NCBI GenBank assembly: GCA_001311805.1
Contig: BBCA01000010.1
Coordinates: forward strand, 1 to 64,000
Length of the DNA: 64,000 nt
Direction: 5' to 3'
Source: Lentibacillus juripiscarius JCM 12147
Lineage (GTDB): Bacteria; Bacillota; Bacilli; Bacillales_D; Amphibacillaceae
The notes beneath the pieces were generated by a model. The model searched no databases, was not told the origin of the DNA, and worked only from the letters and a program-made list of their open reading frames with translations. The translations under genes were made by a program, and so were the position numbers. Shown here in pieces: positions 1 to 9,813 of this stretch (the first letter of the stretch is position 1; every line of letters begins with the position of its first letter).

Positions 1-220
1 CCCCGGGCCCAACGTCGCGCGAAAACTCGGGAAACTCGCGCGTCCCGGCCCCAAACTCGCGCGAAAATCAGGAAACTCGTGCAACCCGATCCTAATCCAC
101 CCCAGCCAACCCCGCACGACAAATAAACTGTGATAAGGAGACTGTCCCCACGTCCGGCTATGCATTTGTGCACCGTTCATGTTATAGTGGGAATACGAGA
201 TTGAAAGGGAGAGATCAACG
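1..220. other. left-edge intergenic region
   Basis: No gene is visible. The first 90 bases contain degenerate near-repeats of the type aactcgcgcgaaaa separated by GC-rich stretches, and a gactgtcccca string near 140-151 resembles one arm of the GGGACA/TGTCCC hairpins found elsewhere in the window. The ribosome binding site of the next gene (aaagggagaga) lies at about 204-214. I could not find a convincing sigma-A promoter. Confidence 0.4.
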
Positions 221-880
221 ATGAAAAAAGCACTTTTATTTATTATTCCACTTCTGTTTGTTCGCGGCTTGCAGCATGATACATCCAATGGTGACGCGCA
301 AACAGCGGATGACAAGGGAGCTGAAGAAGAAAATGCTTCAAATAAGAACGCATCTGAATCTGAATCCGATGACGATGAGAAAATTGAGGTAGACAAAAAT
401 TTGTTTAGTGTAACCGTCACACTGCCAAAGTCTTTTGTGGAATCGGATGCGCAAAATATTGATGAGACGATTGCAAATGCTGAAGAAGAGGGCATGAAAG
501 TCACACAAAATGATGATGGCAGTCTGACGTACAAAATGACCAAAGCGAAGCACAAGGAAATGATGGATGAAATGAGGTCGAGCGTTGAAGAATCAATCGA
601 AGAAATAAAAACTAGTGGAGATTACAAGTCGATTCAGGATATTACCGCAAATAATTCGTTTAGTAAGTTTCAGTTAATTGTAAATAAAAAGGAATACAAC
701 AACAGCATGGATGCGTTTGCCATCCTTGGACTTGGAATGAACGGCATGATGTATCAGCTTTTTGATGGTGCTTCCGAGGAGGACTATGACGTAACCATTC
801 AAGTAAAAGACGCCGAAAGTGGGGAAGTTTTCGAAACCGTCCAATACCCGGAAGCCTTGGATACAGAAGAACAAAACTAA
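221..880 (+). CDS. putative lipoprotein, hypothetical
   Basis: The protein (219 residues) starts with a charged MKK and a hydrophobic stretch, then an Asp/Glu/Asn/Ser-rich linker (about residues 25-55) and a folded region of about 150 residues that I do not recognise. The reading frame as given has no lipobox, but reading one frame over at about 263-275 gives A-A-C-S right after the hydrophobic core. Small compensating indels would therefore give an LxAAC lipobox, and I infer a surface lipoprotein. A Gly/Met-rich segment (LGLGMNGMMYQLF, residues 169-181) is distinctive. A good RBS precedes the ATG. Function is unknown. Confidence 0.6.
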   Translation: MKKALLFIIPLLFVRGLQHDTSNGDAQTADDKGAEEENASNKNASESESDDDEKIEVDKNLFSVTVTLPKSFVESDAQNIDETIANAEEEGMKVTQNDDGSLTYKMTKAKHKEMMDEMRSSVEESIEEIKTSGDYKSIQDITANNSFSKFQLIVNKKEYNNSMDAFAILGLGMNGMMYQLFDGASEEDYDVTIQVKDAESGEVFETVQYPEALDTEEQN

Positions 881-976
881 TCAGCAACCCATCCATAATA
901 GAGGAAATGGGTTGAAATAAAGGCCCCAAAAATGTACCTTTGAAAGGACAACGATAACCATAAAGGAGACCTTCAC

Positions 977-1186
977 ATGGCCGGCATAAACTTTGAAATC
1001 AAGGAAACAATCGGTGTGCTATCTGAATCGCCTAAAGGCTGGACGAAGGAATTGAATCTCGTCAGCTGGAATGGCCGCGATCCAAAGTACGATTTAAGAG
1101 ACTGGTCACCTGACAAGGAAAAAATGGGTAAGGGTGTCACACTGACCGAAGAAGAACTGGAAAAACTAAAAAGCCTATTGAAGTAA
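977..1186 (+). CDS. YdbC-like PC4/p15 coactivator-domain protein
   Basis: This is a complete 69-residue protein with an AAAGGAGAC ribosome binding site at 962-970. Its sequence (IKETIGVLSES, GWTKELNLVSWNG, DLRDWSPDKEKMGKG) matches the small YdbC family of Firmicutes, which carry a single PC4-type fold that binds single-stranded DNA. A cytoplasmic nucleic-acid-binding role follows from the family; the physiological role is not established. It is a monocistronic unit followed by hairpins at 1214-1262. Confidence 0.85.
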   Translation: MAGINFEIKETIGVLSESPKGWTKELNLVSWNGRDPKYDLRDWSPDKEKMGKGVTLTEEELEKLKSLLK

Positions 1187-1213
1187 AGGGATGATGGGAG
1201 CCCTACCGCTTTC

Positions 1214-1262
1214 CCCAATCGCCCTGATCCGATTGGGCATGGGGACAGGCTACTGTCCCACA
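1214..1262. terminator. two hairpins downstream of the YdbC-like gene
   Basis: Positions 1214-1221 (CCCAATCG) pair with 1230-1237 (CGATTGGG). Positions 1240-1247 (TGGGGACA) pair with the TGTCCCACA at 1254-1262. Neither has a strong T-run, so termination is uncertain. The second hairpin belongs to a GGGACA/TGTCCC motif seen again at 39626-39648. Confidence 0.4.
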
Positions 1263-1420
1263 TGTCCCATTTTATCAAGTTCGAACCATCGCAAATCGAG
1301 CGGAACCATCCCCAAATCAAGCGCTATCTCAAATCAATCGAGCACCTGTCCAAAATCAATCGAACAATCGTCCCAACCGAGCAACAACGCCACTTCAGTA
1401 GCGCTCCCGAGCTCAACCGC
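1263..1420. repeat. degenerate short-period repeats
   Basis: The stretch is made of loosely repeated units such as tcgaaccatcgcaaatcgag, gaaccatccccaaatcaag and aaaatcaatcgaacaatcg with a spacing of roughly 20-30 bases. It has no coding signal and lies beyond the 3' end of the peptidase gene on the minus strand. It resembles in style, but not in exact sequence, the satellite at 39821-40465. Confidence 0.4.
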
Positions 1421-1430
1421 GTACCACTTC

Positions 1431-2118
1431 TCACACGTCCAACGTCACGGTACGCCCGCCCATCGAGCGCCAATTTCGTTCAAACAGCTCACGGTCATAG
1501 TGCTCCGCCTTGCCGGTATGCGGATCATGCGCAATCACATCATCACCGTCAATTCCGACAATCACCACGGCATGCTCATTTTCATACCAGTCAACCACGT
1601 CCCCATCCGGATCGGTCCATGATAATCCGTAAACGTCTGTCGCTGCTCAAGCGTCGTCCACGCCAGCACCGGCTTTTCCGCACGAACAACGTCAAGCAGC
1701 ACATCAAAAGGCTCTCCAGTCAGATCCACACCACGGCCGGGCATGAACGCATCAAGCGCCTCCAGAATCGGCCCCTGAAACACGCCATAACTGCCATCAT
1801 CCGAGTCGGTATACGGATCCCCAACAAACGCCTTATTCGGATTCGGGCCTTTCCATCCATCGCCCGCTCGATGCACTTTATCCCCCTTCGGCAGCGCATC
1901 AGCCACGGCATACTTGCTCACATCTTTACCTAGTCCCCAGCTTAATAGCATCGCTAAGGACGTTGCCTCGCACCCGGTCGCAGCTGCGGGTATTGGTAAT
2001 ACAATGGAACGTTTTTAATCTCCGTTTTTTCTTCCATTGTTTTGCTTCGCAGCTTTATTGCAGCCACAACCCCACTAACTGCCAGTAGACATAAGGATGC
2101 AGTTCGTTTGCTTATCAA
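1431..2118 (-). CDS. C39-type papain-like peptidase, exported
   Basis: The gene can be rebuilt from a TTG start at 2118 (RBS GGGGG eight bases upstream) to a TGA at 1431. The N-terminus is a signal/anchor segment (SLCLLAVSGVVAA), followed by LPTGCEATSLAML carrying the catalytic Cys, and near the C-terminus HAVVIVGIDG with the catalytic His and an AHDPHTGK segment. This pattern belongs to the C39-like peptidase family (YvpB-type) of Bacillaceae, which are presumed cell-surface cysteine peptidases. Two single-base deletions break it, one in ctgcgacc before GCEAT and one near 1620. Adding them back gives exactly 230 codons, so I treat it as a real gene with sequence errors. Confidence 0.75.
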
Positions 2119-2261
2119 TATTTTTTCCCCCTTTGACTAAATAATCAAATCCATTCTAATATAACACAAAATGCAAAATATTCTATTTGCCCTCGTATCT
2201 TGATTTACAATAGGGTGAATCTCTTATATGATAAAGCTAATCCATATTTTGGAGGTGCCCT

Positions 2262-3085
2262 ATGAGTACACAAAAATAAGAAAATTAATTGTCGCAGGGA
2301 ATATATTGGGGTTATAGCTATTATATCTATTATTTTCTTTCATGAATACAAGACTCCATCTACAGCAGTCCAGTCAAGTGAATCTGAAATGAATGATTCC
2401 AATCAAGATGGGAGCGATAACCCCCGAAATATATTGCTGGGCAACAGCCTGGACTATGCTTTTATGGATAGGAAGAAGTTTCAAATTGATTTAAGGCAAA
2501 ACGAAACTGAAAAGAAACCTGAAGAAACAACAGAAGATCCTCCTGAAGAAGAAGTGGAAGGAGTGCAAGAAAAAGAAAACCAAGTCAGGACGAGCACAAC
2601 GAATTCACAGGATACTGATGGAGAAGATTCAAGGAATTATGGCAACAATTCCGAATATGAATCTGAAAGCGTGAAGAAAGAAACGATAACAATAGACGAA
2701 CCAAAAACGGAAAAGAAAGGTACAAAAGGTAATAAACCAGGTGGTGAATCGACAGAAACAAATAAGCCATCACCACCAAAAGAAGAGAGGCCTACTGAAG
2801 GTGGACAAAGTGAACAAGATGACGGACAAAAGAACAAAGAAGACAAAACGGAAGATGACAATGAAAAGAAAGAAGAGGGCGAGCTAGATAAGCCAGACAG
2901 AGATAAAGACAATAATGGGGGAGTCACCTTCACCCCAAGAACCTGACAAAGATGAAGAACAGCAGCCCGAAGAACCTCCATCCACAGATAAAAATGAAAA
3001 TGAGAAAACAGATAATAACGACAGACAACAAACCCAAACAAACGACGCATCCCGGCAACAAGAATCTCCTAACAAATACTCCTAA
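2262..3085 (+). CDS. membrane-anchored acidic low-complexity protein
   Basis: A GGAGGTG ribosome binding site at 2251-2257 precedes an ATG at 2262. The frame breaks after MSTQK at an A-run (one A missing) and continues into a single transmembrane segment (YIGVIAIISIIFF). After that come about 220 residues dominated by Glu, Lys, Asp, Asn, Pro and Thr. A second frame change in a G-run near 2918 leads to the true end at 3085. The architecture is an N-terminal membrane anchor with a long extended extracellular tail. No family is recognised; a spacer or wall-associated role is only inferred. A strong terminator follows directly. Confidence 0.6.
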
Positions 3086-3115
3086 AAACTTGGTTAACCA
3101 CACACCAAGTTTTTA
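3084..3115. terminator. rho-independent terminator
   Basis: The arm AAAAACTTGGT (3084-3094) pairs with ACCAAGTTTTT (3104-3114) around a 9-base loop, with A-runs and T-runs on both sides. It ends the acidic-protein gene and isolates the galU operon. Confidence 0.85.
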
Positions 3116-3214
3116 TTGTGGCACTCCAGCAGTGTCAATTGATTACCATTAAACCCGGTGATAAACTTACATTATGGTTGCCGCAATGAAGTTTATAATA
3201 AAGGAGAACATTTT

Positions 3215-4111
3215 ATGAAAGTCAAAAAGGCCATTATACCTGCTGCTGGCTTGGGGACGCGCTTCTTACCCGCTACAAAAGCCCAGCCAAAAGAAATGCT
3301 GCCGATCGTTGACAAACCAACTATCCAGTATATTGTGGAGGAGGCAGTTGCCTCTGGAATTGAAGATATCATTATTATATCAGGCAGAGGAAAGCGTGCT
3401 ATAGAGGATCACTTTGATATTTCCTATGAACTGGAAGAGAAGTTATCTGCTAAAGGCAAGACTGAAATGCTTGAAATGGTGCAATCCATTTCCAATTTGG
3501 CAAACATCCATTATATCAGACAAAAAGAGCCTAAAGGACTTGGACATGCTATTCAATGTGCCAGCAGCTTTGTTGGGAATGAGCCATTTGCTGTCCTCCT
3601 GGGAGACGATATAGTGGAAGCAGATGAACCGTGTTTAAAACAGCTTATGAACGTTTATGAAAAGTATAATTCATCTGTCGTTGGTGTCCATCGTGTACCG
3701 GAAGCAGATGTGTCAAAATACGGCATTATCCAGCCAGGTGCGCAAGATTATGGCCCATCAGTTAAAGCGATAGACTCACTGGTTGAGAAACCACAGACGA
3801 ATGACGCCCCTTCGAACATGGCTGTGATGGGAAGATACGTTCTTACCCCGGCTGTTTTTGACATACTGAAACATCTGGAACCCGGAAAAGGCGACGAAAT
3901 TCAGCTGACGGATGCCATTGAAAGATTGAATGCACAAGAACAAGTTTTGGCTTATAATTTTTCAGGAAAGAGATATGATATTGGCGATAAATTAGGGTTT
4001 GTCCAGGCAACGATTGATTTTGCATTAAATCGGACAGATTTACATACTGATATCGAATCTTATATGAAGAAGACGCTTGATCACCTTGAAAAGCAGGAGG
4101 ATATACAATGA
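3215..4111 (+). CDS. galU: UTP-glucose-1-phosphate uridylyltransferase
   Basis: The 298-residue protein makes UDP-glucose from UTP and glucose-1-phosphate in the cytoplasm. It starts with [20 protein letters not shown], the nucleotide-binding signature of the GalU/GtaB family, followed by [11 protein letters not shown], and has the family's usual length. The start is set at 3215 by the AAGGAG box at 3201-3206; an upstream in-frame ATG at 3158 lacks an RBS. Its stop overlaps the start of ugd by four bases (ATGA), so the two are translationally coupled and feed UDP-glucuronate to the surface-polymer locus. The frame is intact. Confidence 0.96.
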   Translation: MKVKKAIIPAAGLGTRFLPATKAQPKEMLPIVDKPTIQYIVEEAVASGIEDIIIISGRGKRAIEDHFDISYELEEKLSAKGKTEMLEMVQSISNLANIHYIRQKEPKGLGHAIQCASSFVGNEPFAVLLGDDIVEADEPCLKQLMNVYEKYNSSVVGVHRVPEADVSKYGIIQPGAQDYGPSVKAIDSLVEKPQTNDAPSNMAVMGRYVLTPAVFDILKHLEPGKGDEIQLTDAIERLNAQEQVLAYNFSGKRYDIGDKLGFVQATIDFALNRTDLHTDIESYMKKTLDHLEKQEDIQ

Positions 4112-5415
4112 ATATCGCAGTAATCGGAACAGGTTATGTTGGCCTTGTAACCGGCGTTTGCCTATCCGAATTAGGAAATAGTGTGACCTGCATTGATATA
4201 GATGCAGACAAAATATCCATGTTAGAAAAAGGACAAAGCCCAATTTATGAATCAGGGTTGGAAGACTTATTACAAAACAATATCGGAAGAGGTAATTTGA
4301 ATTTCACAACTGACTATGAGAAAGGGTTATATGATAAACAGCTGATTTACATTGCGGTTGGAACACCACAGGGGGAAGACGGATCGGCTGATTTAACCTA
4401 TATCAATAAAGCGTGCGAATCTCTAGCTAGGAACCTTAAGCAGGATGCAATCATTGTTACGAAAAGTACAGTACCGGTTGGCACGAATGAGTATATCATG
4501 AAAAAAATCCAATCCAGTTTGCCACAGGATATCACAATTAAAATTGCATCTAATCCTGAATTTCTCCGGCAAGGTTCCGCTGTACATGATACATTCCATG
4601 GTGACAGGATTGTAATCGGGTCGGATGACGAAGAAGCGCTTGAAACGCTGGAAAGAATAAACGCTGATTTTAATCTTCCAATTGTCAAAACAGATCTAAG
4701 AAGTGCGGAAATGATTAAATATGCTTCAAATGCGTTCTTGGCAACCAAACTGAGTTTCATTAACGAGATGGCTAACCTGTGTGAACGGTTAGGGGCAAAT
4801 GTTGATAGTGTTTCCAGCGGGATGGGGATGGATAAGCGTATTGGAAGTTCATTCTTGAATGCTGGCATCGGTTATGGCGGATCCTGTTTCCCTAAAGATA
4901 CGAGAGCAATTATTTCAGCAGGGAAGGATGCAGACTATCATATGTCCTTGCTGGAAAGTGCGGTCGATGTGAATGAACGACAGAAAGTAATCATTGTGGA
5001 TAAAGTAATGGAACGGTTTTCGAACATAAGTGGGAAGAAAGTTGCTGTTCTGGGGCTGGCATTTAAACCAGGCACCGATGACATGCGTGAAGCACCATCT
5101 ATATATGTGACGGAAAAACTATTAGCCGAGGGTGCTGTGGTTCATGCCTATGATCCTGTTGCAGCAGACAATGCTCAGAAAATACTGCCCGGTCAAATAA
5201 GGTATGCCTCCAGTGTTGAGGAAGCTATTGACGGGGCGGACATGGCATTAATACTAACGGAATGGAACGAGATAAAGGAATTTCCTTGGGAAAGCTATAA
5301 AGAGCATATGAACAATGCAGTCCTATTTGATGGGAGAAATTGTTTCCGTTTGGATAACATTGCTGGGAGTGGAGTCGAGTACCACTCAATTGGACGTCCT
5401 GCTATAAAGGGTTAA
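4108..5415 (+). CDS. ugd: UDP-glucose 6-dehydrogenase
   Basis: This 435-residue enzyme oxidises UDP-glucose to UDP-glucuronate with NAD+. It shows the N-terminal Rossmann motif [10 protein letters not shown], the [12 protein letters not shown] segment, the active-site [11 protein letters not shown] containing the catalytic Cys, and the C-terminal Rossmann-like domain beginning [22 protein letters not shown]. It is the TuaD/Ugd family at full length. Overlap with galU and an RBS (AGCAGGAGG) inside the galU 3' end show an operon. Glucuronate supply here is the main clue that the downstream polymer contains uronic acid. The frame is intact. Confidence 0.96.
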   Translation: MNIAVIGTGYVGLVTGVCLSELGNSVTCIDIDADKISMLEKGQSPIYESGLEDLLQNNIGRGNLNFTTDYEKGLYDKQLIYIAVGTPQGEDGSADLTYINKACESLARNLKQDAIIVTKSTVPVGTNEYIMKKIQSSLPQDITIKIASNPEFLRQGSAVHDTFHGDRIVIGSDDEEALETLERINADFNLPIVKTDLRSAEMIKYASNAFLATKLSFINEMANLCERLGANVDSVSSGMGMDKRIGSSFLNAGIGYGGSCFPKDTRAIISAGKDADYHMSLLESAVDVNERQKVIIVDKVMERFSNISGKKVAVLGLAFKPGTDDMREAPSIYVTEKLLAEGAVVHAYDPVAADNAQKILPGQIRYASSVEEAIDGADMALILTEWNEIKEFPWESYKEHMNNAVLFDGRNCFRLDNIAGSGVEYHSIGRPAIKG

Positions 5416-5420
5416 TCTAA

Positions 5421-5455
5421 GAAAGGAAGGAGGCAAAATGTGTCGACTTCCTTTT
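5421..5455. terminator. possible weak terminator after ugd
   Basis: GAAAGGAAG can pair with CTTCCTTTTG about 20 bases later, followed by tctttatt. The stem is short and the T-run poor, so read-through is possible. Confidence 0.35.
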
Positions 5456-5519
5456 GTCTTTATTGAGGAAATAATGAAATTAAAATGCCATGGATAACTG
5501 AACAGAATCAGCCACGTCC

Positions 5520-5770
5520 AGCTCCAGCACCCAGCGACTAGTGGACTTCCTTCACCTCCGTACGATAAGTCAACAGCGATTCACTTACGTTCATCGTGTT
5601 TCCTTTATCTCCTACGGCTAGTAGGGAAGATCGGCTAAACCCGCCGCGATGCGCGGCAACGCCGACCCACCTGCGACGCGCAGGCGCAGTCCATACGTCG
5701 CTACGACGCACAGGAAGTGCTAGTGCAGGCGTTGTCACAGGACGTGACGGTTTTAGCCTGTAAGGGTGCT
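5520..5770. repeat. GC-rich dispersed intergenic repeat
   Basis: This non-coding block is richer in GC than its surroundings and contains several inverted segments (for example gccgcgatgcgcggc). It ends with the string gacgcacaggaagtgctagt, followed by caggcgttg, a near match to gacgcacaggacgtgctaat and ctgcgttg at 32941-32970. Blocks of this kind are scattered between genes in related Bacillaceae to my knowledge. No protein is supported. It fills most of the 486-base gap between ugd and the first glycosyltransferase. Confidence 0.6.
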
Positions 5771-5843
5771 TCCGCTTTTGTTTTTTGTAACAAATTGTTA
5801 CCTGAGAGTCATTATTTTGACAATTTATTATTTCATCATGCTA

Positions 5844-5852
5844 TGGTATAAT
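5844..5852 (+). promoter_or_regulatory. extended -10 sigma-A promoter
   Basis: TGGTATAAT is a perfect TGnTATAAT extended -10 element, which can work with a weak -35 box; transcription would begin near 5859. It lies 50 bases before the GTG start of the first glycosyltransferase, so the export part of the locus may be transcribed separately from galU-ugd. Confidence 0.6.
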
Positions 5853-5901
5853 GCCTTGAGATTAATTGGTTTATTCGGTTTTATAGGGAAGGCTGAGCGA
5901 T

Positions 5902-7043
5902 GTGGAAAAGAAAAAAGTCTTGTTTTTATTTACCAGATGGGTTCTGGCGGCGCTGCCAGGACGATGCTGAATATTATTAATAACCTTGATAGGACTAGAT
6001 TTACACCTATACTTGTGACATTAAACTACGATGGGGATTATGAAGAATATGTAAAACCGGATATAAAGTTCATCAAACTCCGGACGAAACGACTGCGTTC
6101 AGCAATTTTTCCGCTGGCCAAAGTGATACGGAATGAAAAGGCTGCTATTGTGTTCAGCACGATTCCCAATTATAATACGATTGCGATATTGGCCAAATTG
6201 GTCTCTTTTACACGTGCAAAGAATGTCGTCCGGGAAGCCGCCTATCTTGGCGGAGACTTTTCCACAAATATAAAGTTAATGATGTATGGATTATTGTATC
6301 GGCTATCGAGTAAAATAATAGCTTTATCCAAGGGTGTTAAAGACAACCTGGTTAACCGTTATAAAGTAAGTGCTAAAAATGTTGATGTTATTTATAATCC
6401 TGTTGATCTTGAAGGTATAGAGCACAATATACAAACAGGCCAAATAGCTGATGAGCACCAATCCATCTTTAATGACAATGCGAAAGTAATGATAACTGCT
6501 GGGCGGCTCGTCAAAGATAAAGATCATAAGACGCTCTTAAACGCATTTGCGAAAGTGAACACCCGCCTCCATGCGAAGCTCGTCATTCTTGGCCAGGGTG
6601 AGCTTGAACAGTCATTAAAAGAACAGGCAAAGAAACTTAATATTGCTGATAAAGTCTTTTTTATCGGGTTTCAGCGTAATCCTTATATTTATTTCAGACA
6701 TGCTGATCTATTTGTATTATCGTCGATTCACGAAGGATTTGGCCATGTCCTTGCTGAGTCGTTGGCAGCAGGCACACCTGTTGTCTCCACCTATTGCAAG
6801 CCAGGTGCGGCTGAGGTACTGAATCACGGAGAATTTGGCGTGATGTGTGAAGTCGGTGACGCGGAAGATATGGCTGCGAAAATCTATGAAACACTTACAT
6901 TAAATGAAGAACAGCTAACACGTATGATTGAAAAAGGCAAAAAGCGTGCAAGTGATTTTGCCGCAAAAGCAATCGTTAAACAATATGAGAACACGTTCGC
7001 TAATACTATTGGCGAATATAACAGAGATATTGACAGGGGATGA
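5902..7043 (+). CDS. family 4 glycosyltransferase
   Basis: The protein is a GT-B type glycosyltransferase: MGSGGAARTMLNIINNL is the N-terminal acceptor-side motif, and the C-terminal donor-binding domain has ITAGRLVKDKDH, VILGQGELE and LSSIHEGFGHVLAESLAAGTPVVST, which includes the E-x7-E motif of family GT4. I prefer the GTG start at 5902 (RBS AGGGAAGG) giving MEKKKVLF; this needs one extra T in the T-run near 5922 to join the main frame. The gene overlaps the next one by four bases if the alternative start at 7040 is used. Donor and acceptor sugars cannot be told from sequence. Confidence 0.85.
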
Positions 7044-7048
7044 AAGGT

Positions 7049-8178
7049 ATGAGATCGAGCAAACGTGTTGTTCATATGACAACCGTCCATTATCCCTATG
7101 ATCCAAGGATTTATCATAAGGAATGTACTTCATTGCAGGAAGCGGGCTTCGATGTGACGCTGATTGCCCAGGAAGCAGGAAATGGTGTACAGAAAGACAG
7201 TGAAATAAAGCATATTCCTGTAAAAACGTATAAAAGCAGGCTGAAACGAATGCTTTTTGGAACGTTCGACGCATTCAGGAAGGCTAAAAAGTTAGATGCC
7301 GATGTATACCATTTTCATGACCCTGAATTGCTGCCAGTTGCATGGCTTCTTAAAAAGAAACACAATACGGTTATCTATGATATCCATGAGGATTATATCA
7401 CAAGTATTATGCAAAAAGATTACATGCCAAGGCCTGTAAGAAAAGTGATAGCGTCGTTGTACAAGTACATTGAAAAGTTTTTCTCACGCAGGTTCGAACT
7501 GTGCCTGGCTGAGAAATACTATAAAGATATGTATCCTAGGGGAAAATGTGTTTTGAACTACCCGACCGTTAATCAAACGTTTGTTGAACACGAGCGGAAT
7601 AAAGGCCCGCTGGAAGACAAACTGCTGTATACTGGGAATGTATCGAAAGTACGGGGTTCACACATTCACGCAAAATACCACTTATTCATGACCAGGTTTC
7701 GGTATGTTTTGTAGGCAAGTGCCCAGGCGATTTAGCTGAAGAAATGTTCGCTATTGCCGGAGAGGAAAAAGATCGACTGGAATTAGAAGGTATCGACCGC
7801 TTTATTGAAAAGGAAGATATCGAATCAAGATATCTTAGTCGCAATTGGCTAGCCGGTATTGCTTTGTTTCCGCCCACTGAGCATTACATGAAAAAAGAGC
7901 TAACGAAGTTTTTTGAGTATATGAACGCTGGCCTGCCAATTTTGTGTTCTAATTTCCCGGTCTGGAAAGAGTTTGTGGAAACCTATGAATGTGGGCTGGC
8001 TGTTGACCCTTATGACGGGGAAGAGATAAGGAAAGCCATTGACTACTTGCGGAATAATCCGGAAGAGGCAAAGCGTATGGGTGAAAACGGGAAACATGCG
8101 GTAACAGAAAGTTTAAATTGGCATGCGGAGGAACAGAAACTGGTAGCATGGTATGATCGGTTGATTGCCGGAAAGTAA
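7049..8178 (+). CDS. family 4 glycosyltransferase (frameshifted)
   Basis: The N-terminal half (VHMTTVHYPYDPRIYHKE, DADVYHFHDPELLPVAW, YDIHEDY) and the C-terminal half (FFEYMNAGLPILCSNFPVWKEFVE, NPEEAKRMGENGKHAV) belong to one GT4-type enzyme. They are in different frames because one A is missing in gcaaaatacc near 7671; restoring it gives AKIPLIHDQVSVCFVGKCPG across the join. The ATG at 7049 is favoured over 7040 by spacing to a ggggatgaaagg RBS. It lies in the exporter operon and is likely one step in assembling the polymer or its linkage unit. Substrate is unknown. Confidence 0.82.
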
Positions 8179-8190
8179 ACAGGTGATGAT

Positions 8191-9081
8191 ATGGGAATCC
8201 AACATACAGAACAGGAAAAGAATTTGCTGATTTCAGTTATTACACCAGCCTATAATGCGGAGGAATTCATCGGTGAAACGATTGAATCTGTCATAAACCA
8301 GACTTACTCCAACTGGGAAATGATTATCGTTGATGATTGTTCTTCTGACAAAACAGTGGAGCATGTAAAAAGGTACAGCATGCAAGATGAAAGAATTAAG
8401 CTGGTGGAACTCGAGGAGAACAGCGGGTCTGCTATAGCACGCAACAAGGCAATGGAGGAAGCCCGTGGCCAGTATATAGCCTTTTTGGACAGTGATGACC
8501 TTTGGTTTCCGGAAAAGCTGGAAAACCAGCTGCGTTTCATGCAACAAAAGGATATTGCCTTTTCGTTTACCAAATATGTCCGGATGGAAGAGGATGGCAC
8601 TTTAAAGAACACGGTATCCAAAGCACCGGAGTCAGTTGGATATACGGACTTATTGAAACATTGTGTTATAGGCTGTCTGACTGTCATGATAGACCGCGAA
8701 AAGGTTGGACACCCTAAAATGGTTAATATCCGGACAAGGCAAGATTATGCTTATTGGCTGACGATAACAAAGAAAGGTTTTCGCGCATACGGGCTGCCGG
8801 AAGTGCTTTCCAAGTACCGGTCCGTTCAGAATTCCATCTCCAGTAATAAAATAAAGGCGGCCAAACGCCAATGGTATGTGTACCGAAAAGTCGAAAAGAA
8901 AAATATCTTTCAAAGTTTATGGTACTTTCTTCATTACTCAAGTAAAGGGCTTAAAAATCTTATCAAATTTAAAATTGTCGGCCCGAAACAGTTAATTGTA
9001 CGAATCAGGCGGTGTGATTTAGTTATGAAAACATATATTCAGGAAATGCTAAGACGAAAAGATTTATTATTTATTTGGTGA
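8191..9081 (+). CDS. family 2 glycosyltransferase
   Basis: This GT-A enzyme begins after a short leader with ISVITPAYNAEEFIGETIESV, then MIIVDDCSSDKTVE, SGSAIARNKAMEEARG and the metal-binding FLDSDDLWFPEKLE, the classic order of family GT2. The C-terminal part is basic and may lie on the membrane surface. The last 19 codons as written run through the probable start of the ABC permease at 9025, so the natural stop is probably just upstream (a TGA at 9015 in another frame), hidden by an indel I cannot place. Confidence 0.88.
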   Translation: MGIQHTEQEKNLLISVITPAYNAEEFIGETIESVINQTYSNWEMIIVDDCSSDKTVEHVKRYSMQDERIKLVELEENSGSAIARNKAMEEARGQYIAFLDSDDLWFPEKLENQLRFMQQKDIAFSFTKYVRMEEDGTLKNTVSKAPESVGYTDLLKHCVIGCLTVMIDREKVGHPKMVNIRTRQDYAYWLTITKKGFRAYGLPEVLSKYRSVQNSISSNKIKAAKRQWYVYRKVEKKNIFQSLWYFLHYSSKGLKNLIKFKIVGPKQLIVRIRRCDLVMKTYIQEMLRRKDLLFIW

Positions 9082-9799
9082 AATCCGGGTTGAAAGCAGA
9101 ACACCGGAATAGTTACCTTGGTTATTTCTGGTGGCTTTTGGATCCACTGTTAAACGTGCTTGTATACTACTTCTTAGTCGTCATTATATTGGACAGGGGC
9201 AGCGATGACTATCCGCTTTTCCTTGTAATAGGCCTAGTAGTCTGGAGATGGGTGAGTTCTGCTGTCAATTCATCAGCAAAATCCATTTTACGGTACAGTT
9301 CAATTATTAACCAAGTTTATTTACCTAAGTCCATTTTTCCATTATCCTTTACAATTTCGCAAATGTTTAACTTCCTATTTGGTTTGATTGTCATTGCCAT
9401 ATTCCTGACATTATACGGCGAAATGCCCAGTTGGCAAATCATTTATCTTCCATTGATTATCCTGATTACCATGCTCTTCTTAATGGCAGTCGGATTTGTA
9501 TTGGCATACGTAACAGTGTTTGTACGTGATATTGACAATATTCTTACCTATGTGACTCGTTTATTTTTCTATGCTTCCCCAATTATTTGGGAAGGCGGTC
9601 GATTGCCAGAGAAATGGAGCATTTTGTGGATATTAATCCAATTGCGATTTTAGTGAGAGCCTATCGGGACGTTTTGATGCGTGATATGAGTCCTGATTTC
9701 ACCGGACTATTTATCATTTTGATTGCGTCCATTATCGTGATGATATTGGCTCTGCGTCATTATAGCAAGCATGAACACAAAATTATTAAAGCATTGTAA
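9025..9799 (+). CDS. polysaccharide ABC exporter, permease (TagG/Wzm type)
   Basis: Rebuilt from ATG 9025 (MKTYIQEMLRRKDLLFYLVKS), the protein contains the ABC2-type exporter signature LKAEHRNSYLGYFWWLLDPL and about six transmembrane segments, ending HYSKHEHKIIKAL. Frame breaks near 9072 (one T missing in ttatttatttgg) and near 9632 (one base missing before FVDINPIAILVRAYRDVLM) are both repaired by single bases. This family moves undecaprenyl-linked wall polymers across the membrane with a TagH/Wzt-type ATPase, which is the next gene. About 258 residues, the usual size. Confidence 0.88.
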
Positions 9800-9813
9800 A
9801 AGAGGGATTTTAT

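Noticed and set aside
1191..1933. Long plus-strand frames over the peptidase region
   Set aside because: They are antisense to a well-supported C39-type peptidase, rich in Arg/His/Pro/Ser, and lack ribosome binding sites.
3167..3199. Sigma-A promoter just before galU (TTACAT and TATAAT)
   Set aside because: The spacing is 21 bases and the predicted start would fall inside the ribosome binding site, leaving no usable leader.
5538..5738. Arg/Ala-rich minus-strand frame in the GC-rich block
   Set aside because: The block is a dispersed non-coding repeat; the frame has no RBS and its composition reflects GC-rich inverted segments.
5817..5852. TTGACA at 5817-5822 as the -35 for TATAAT at 5847-5852
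   Set aside because: The spacer is 24 bases, far from 17; the extended -10 (TGGTATAAT) is the better explanation.
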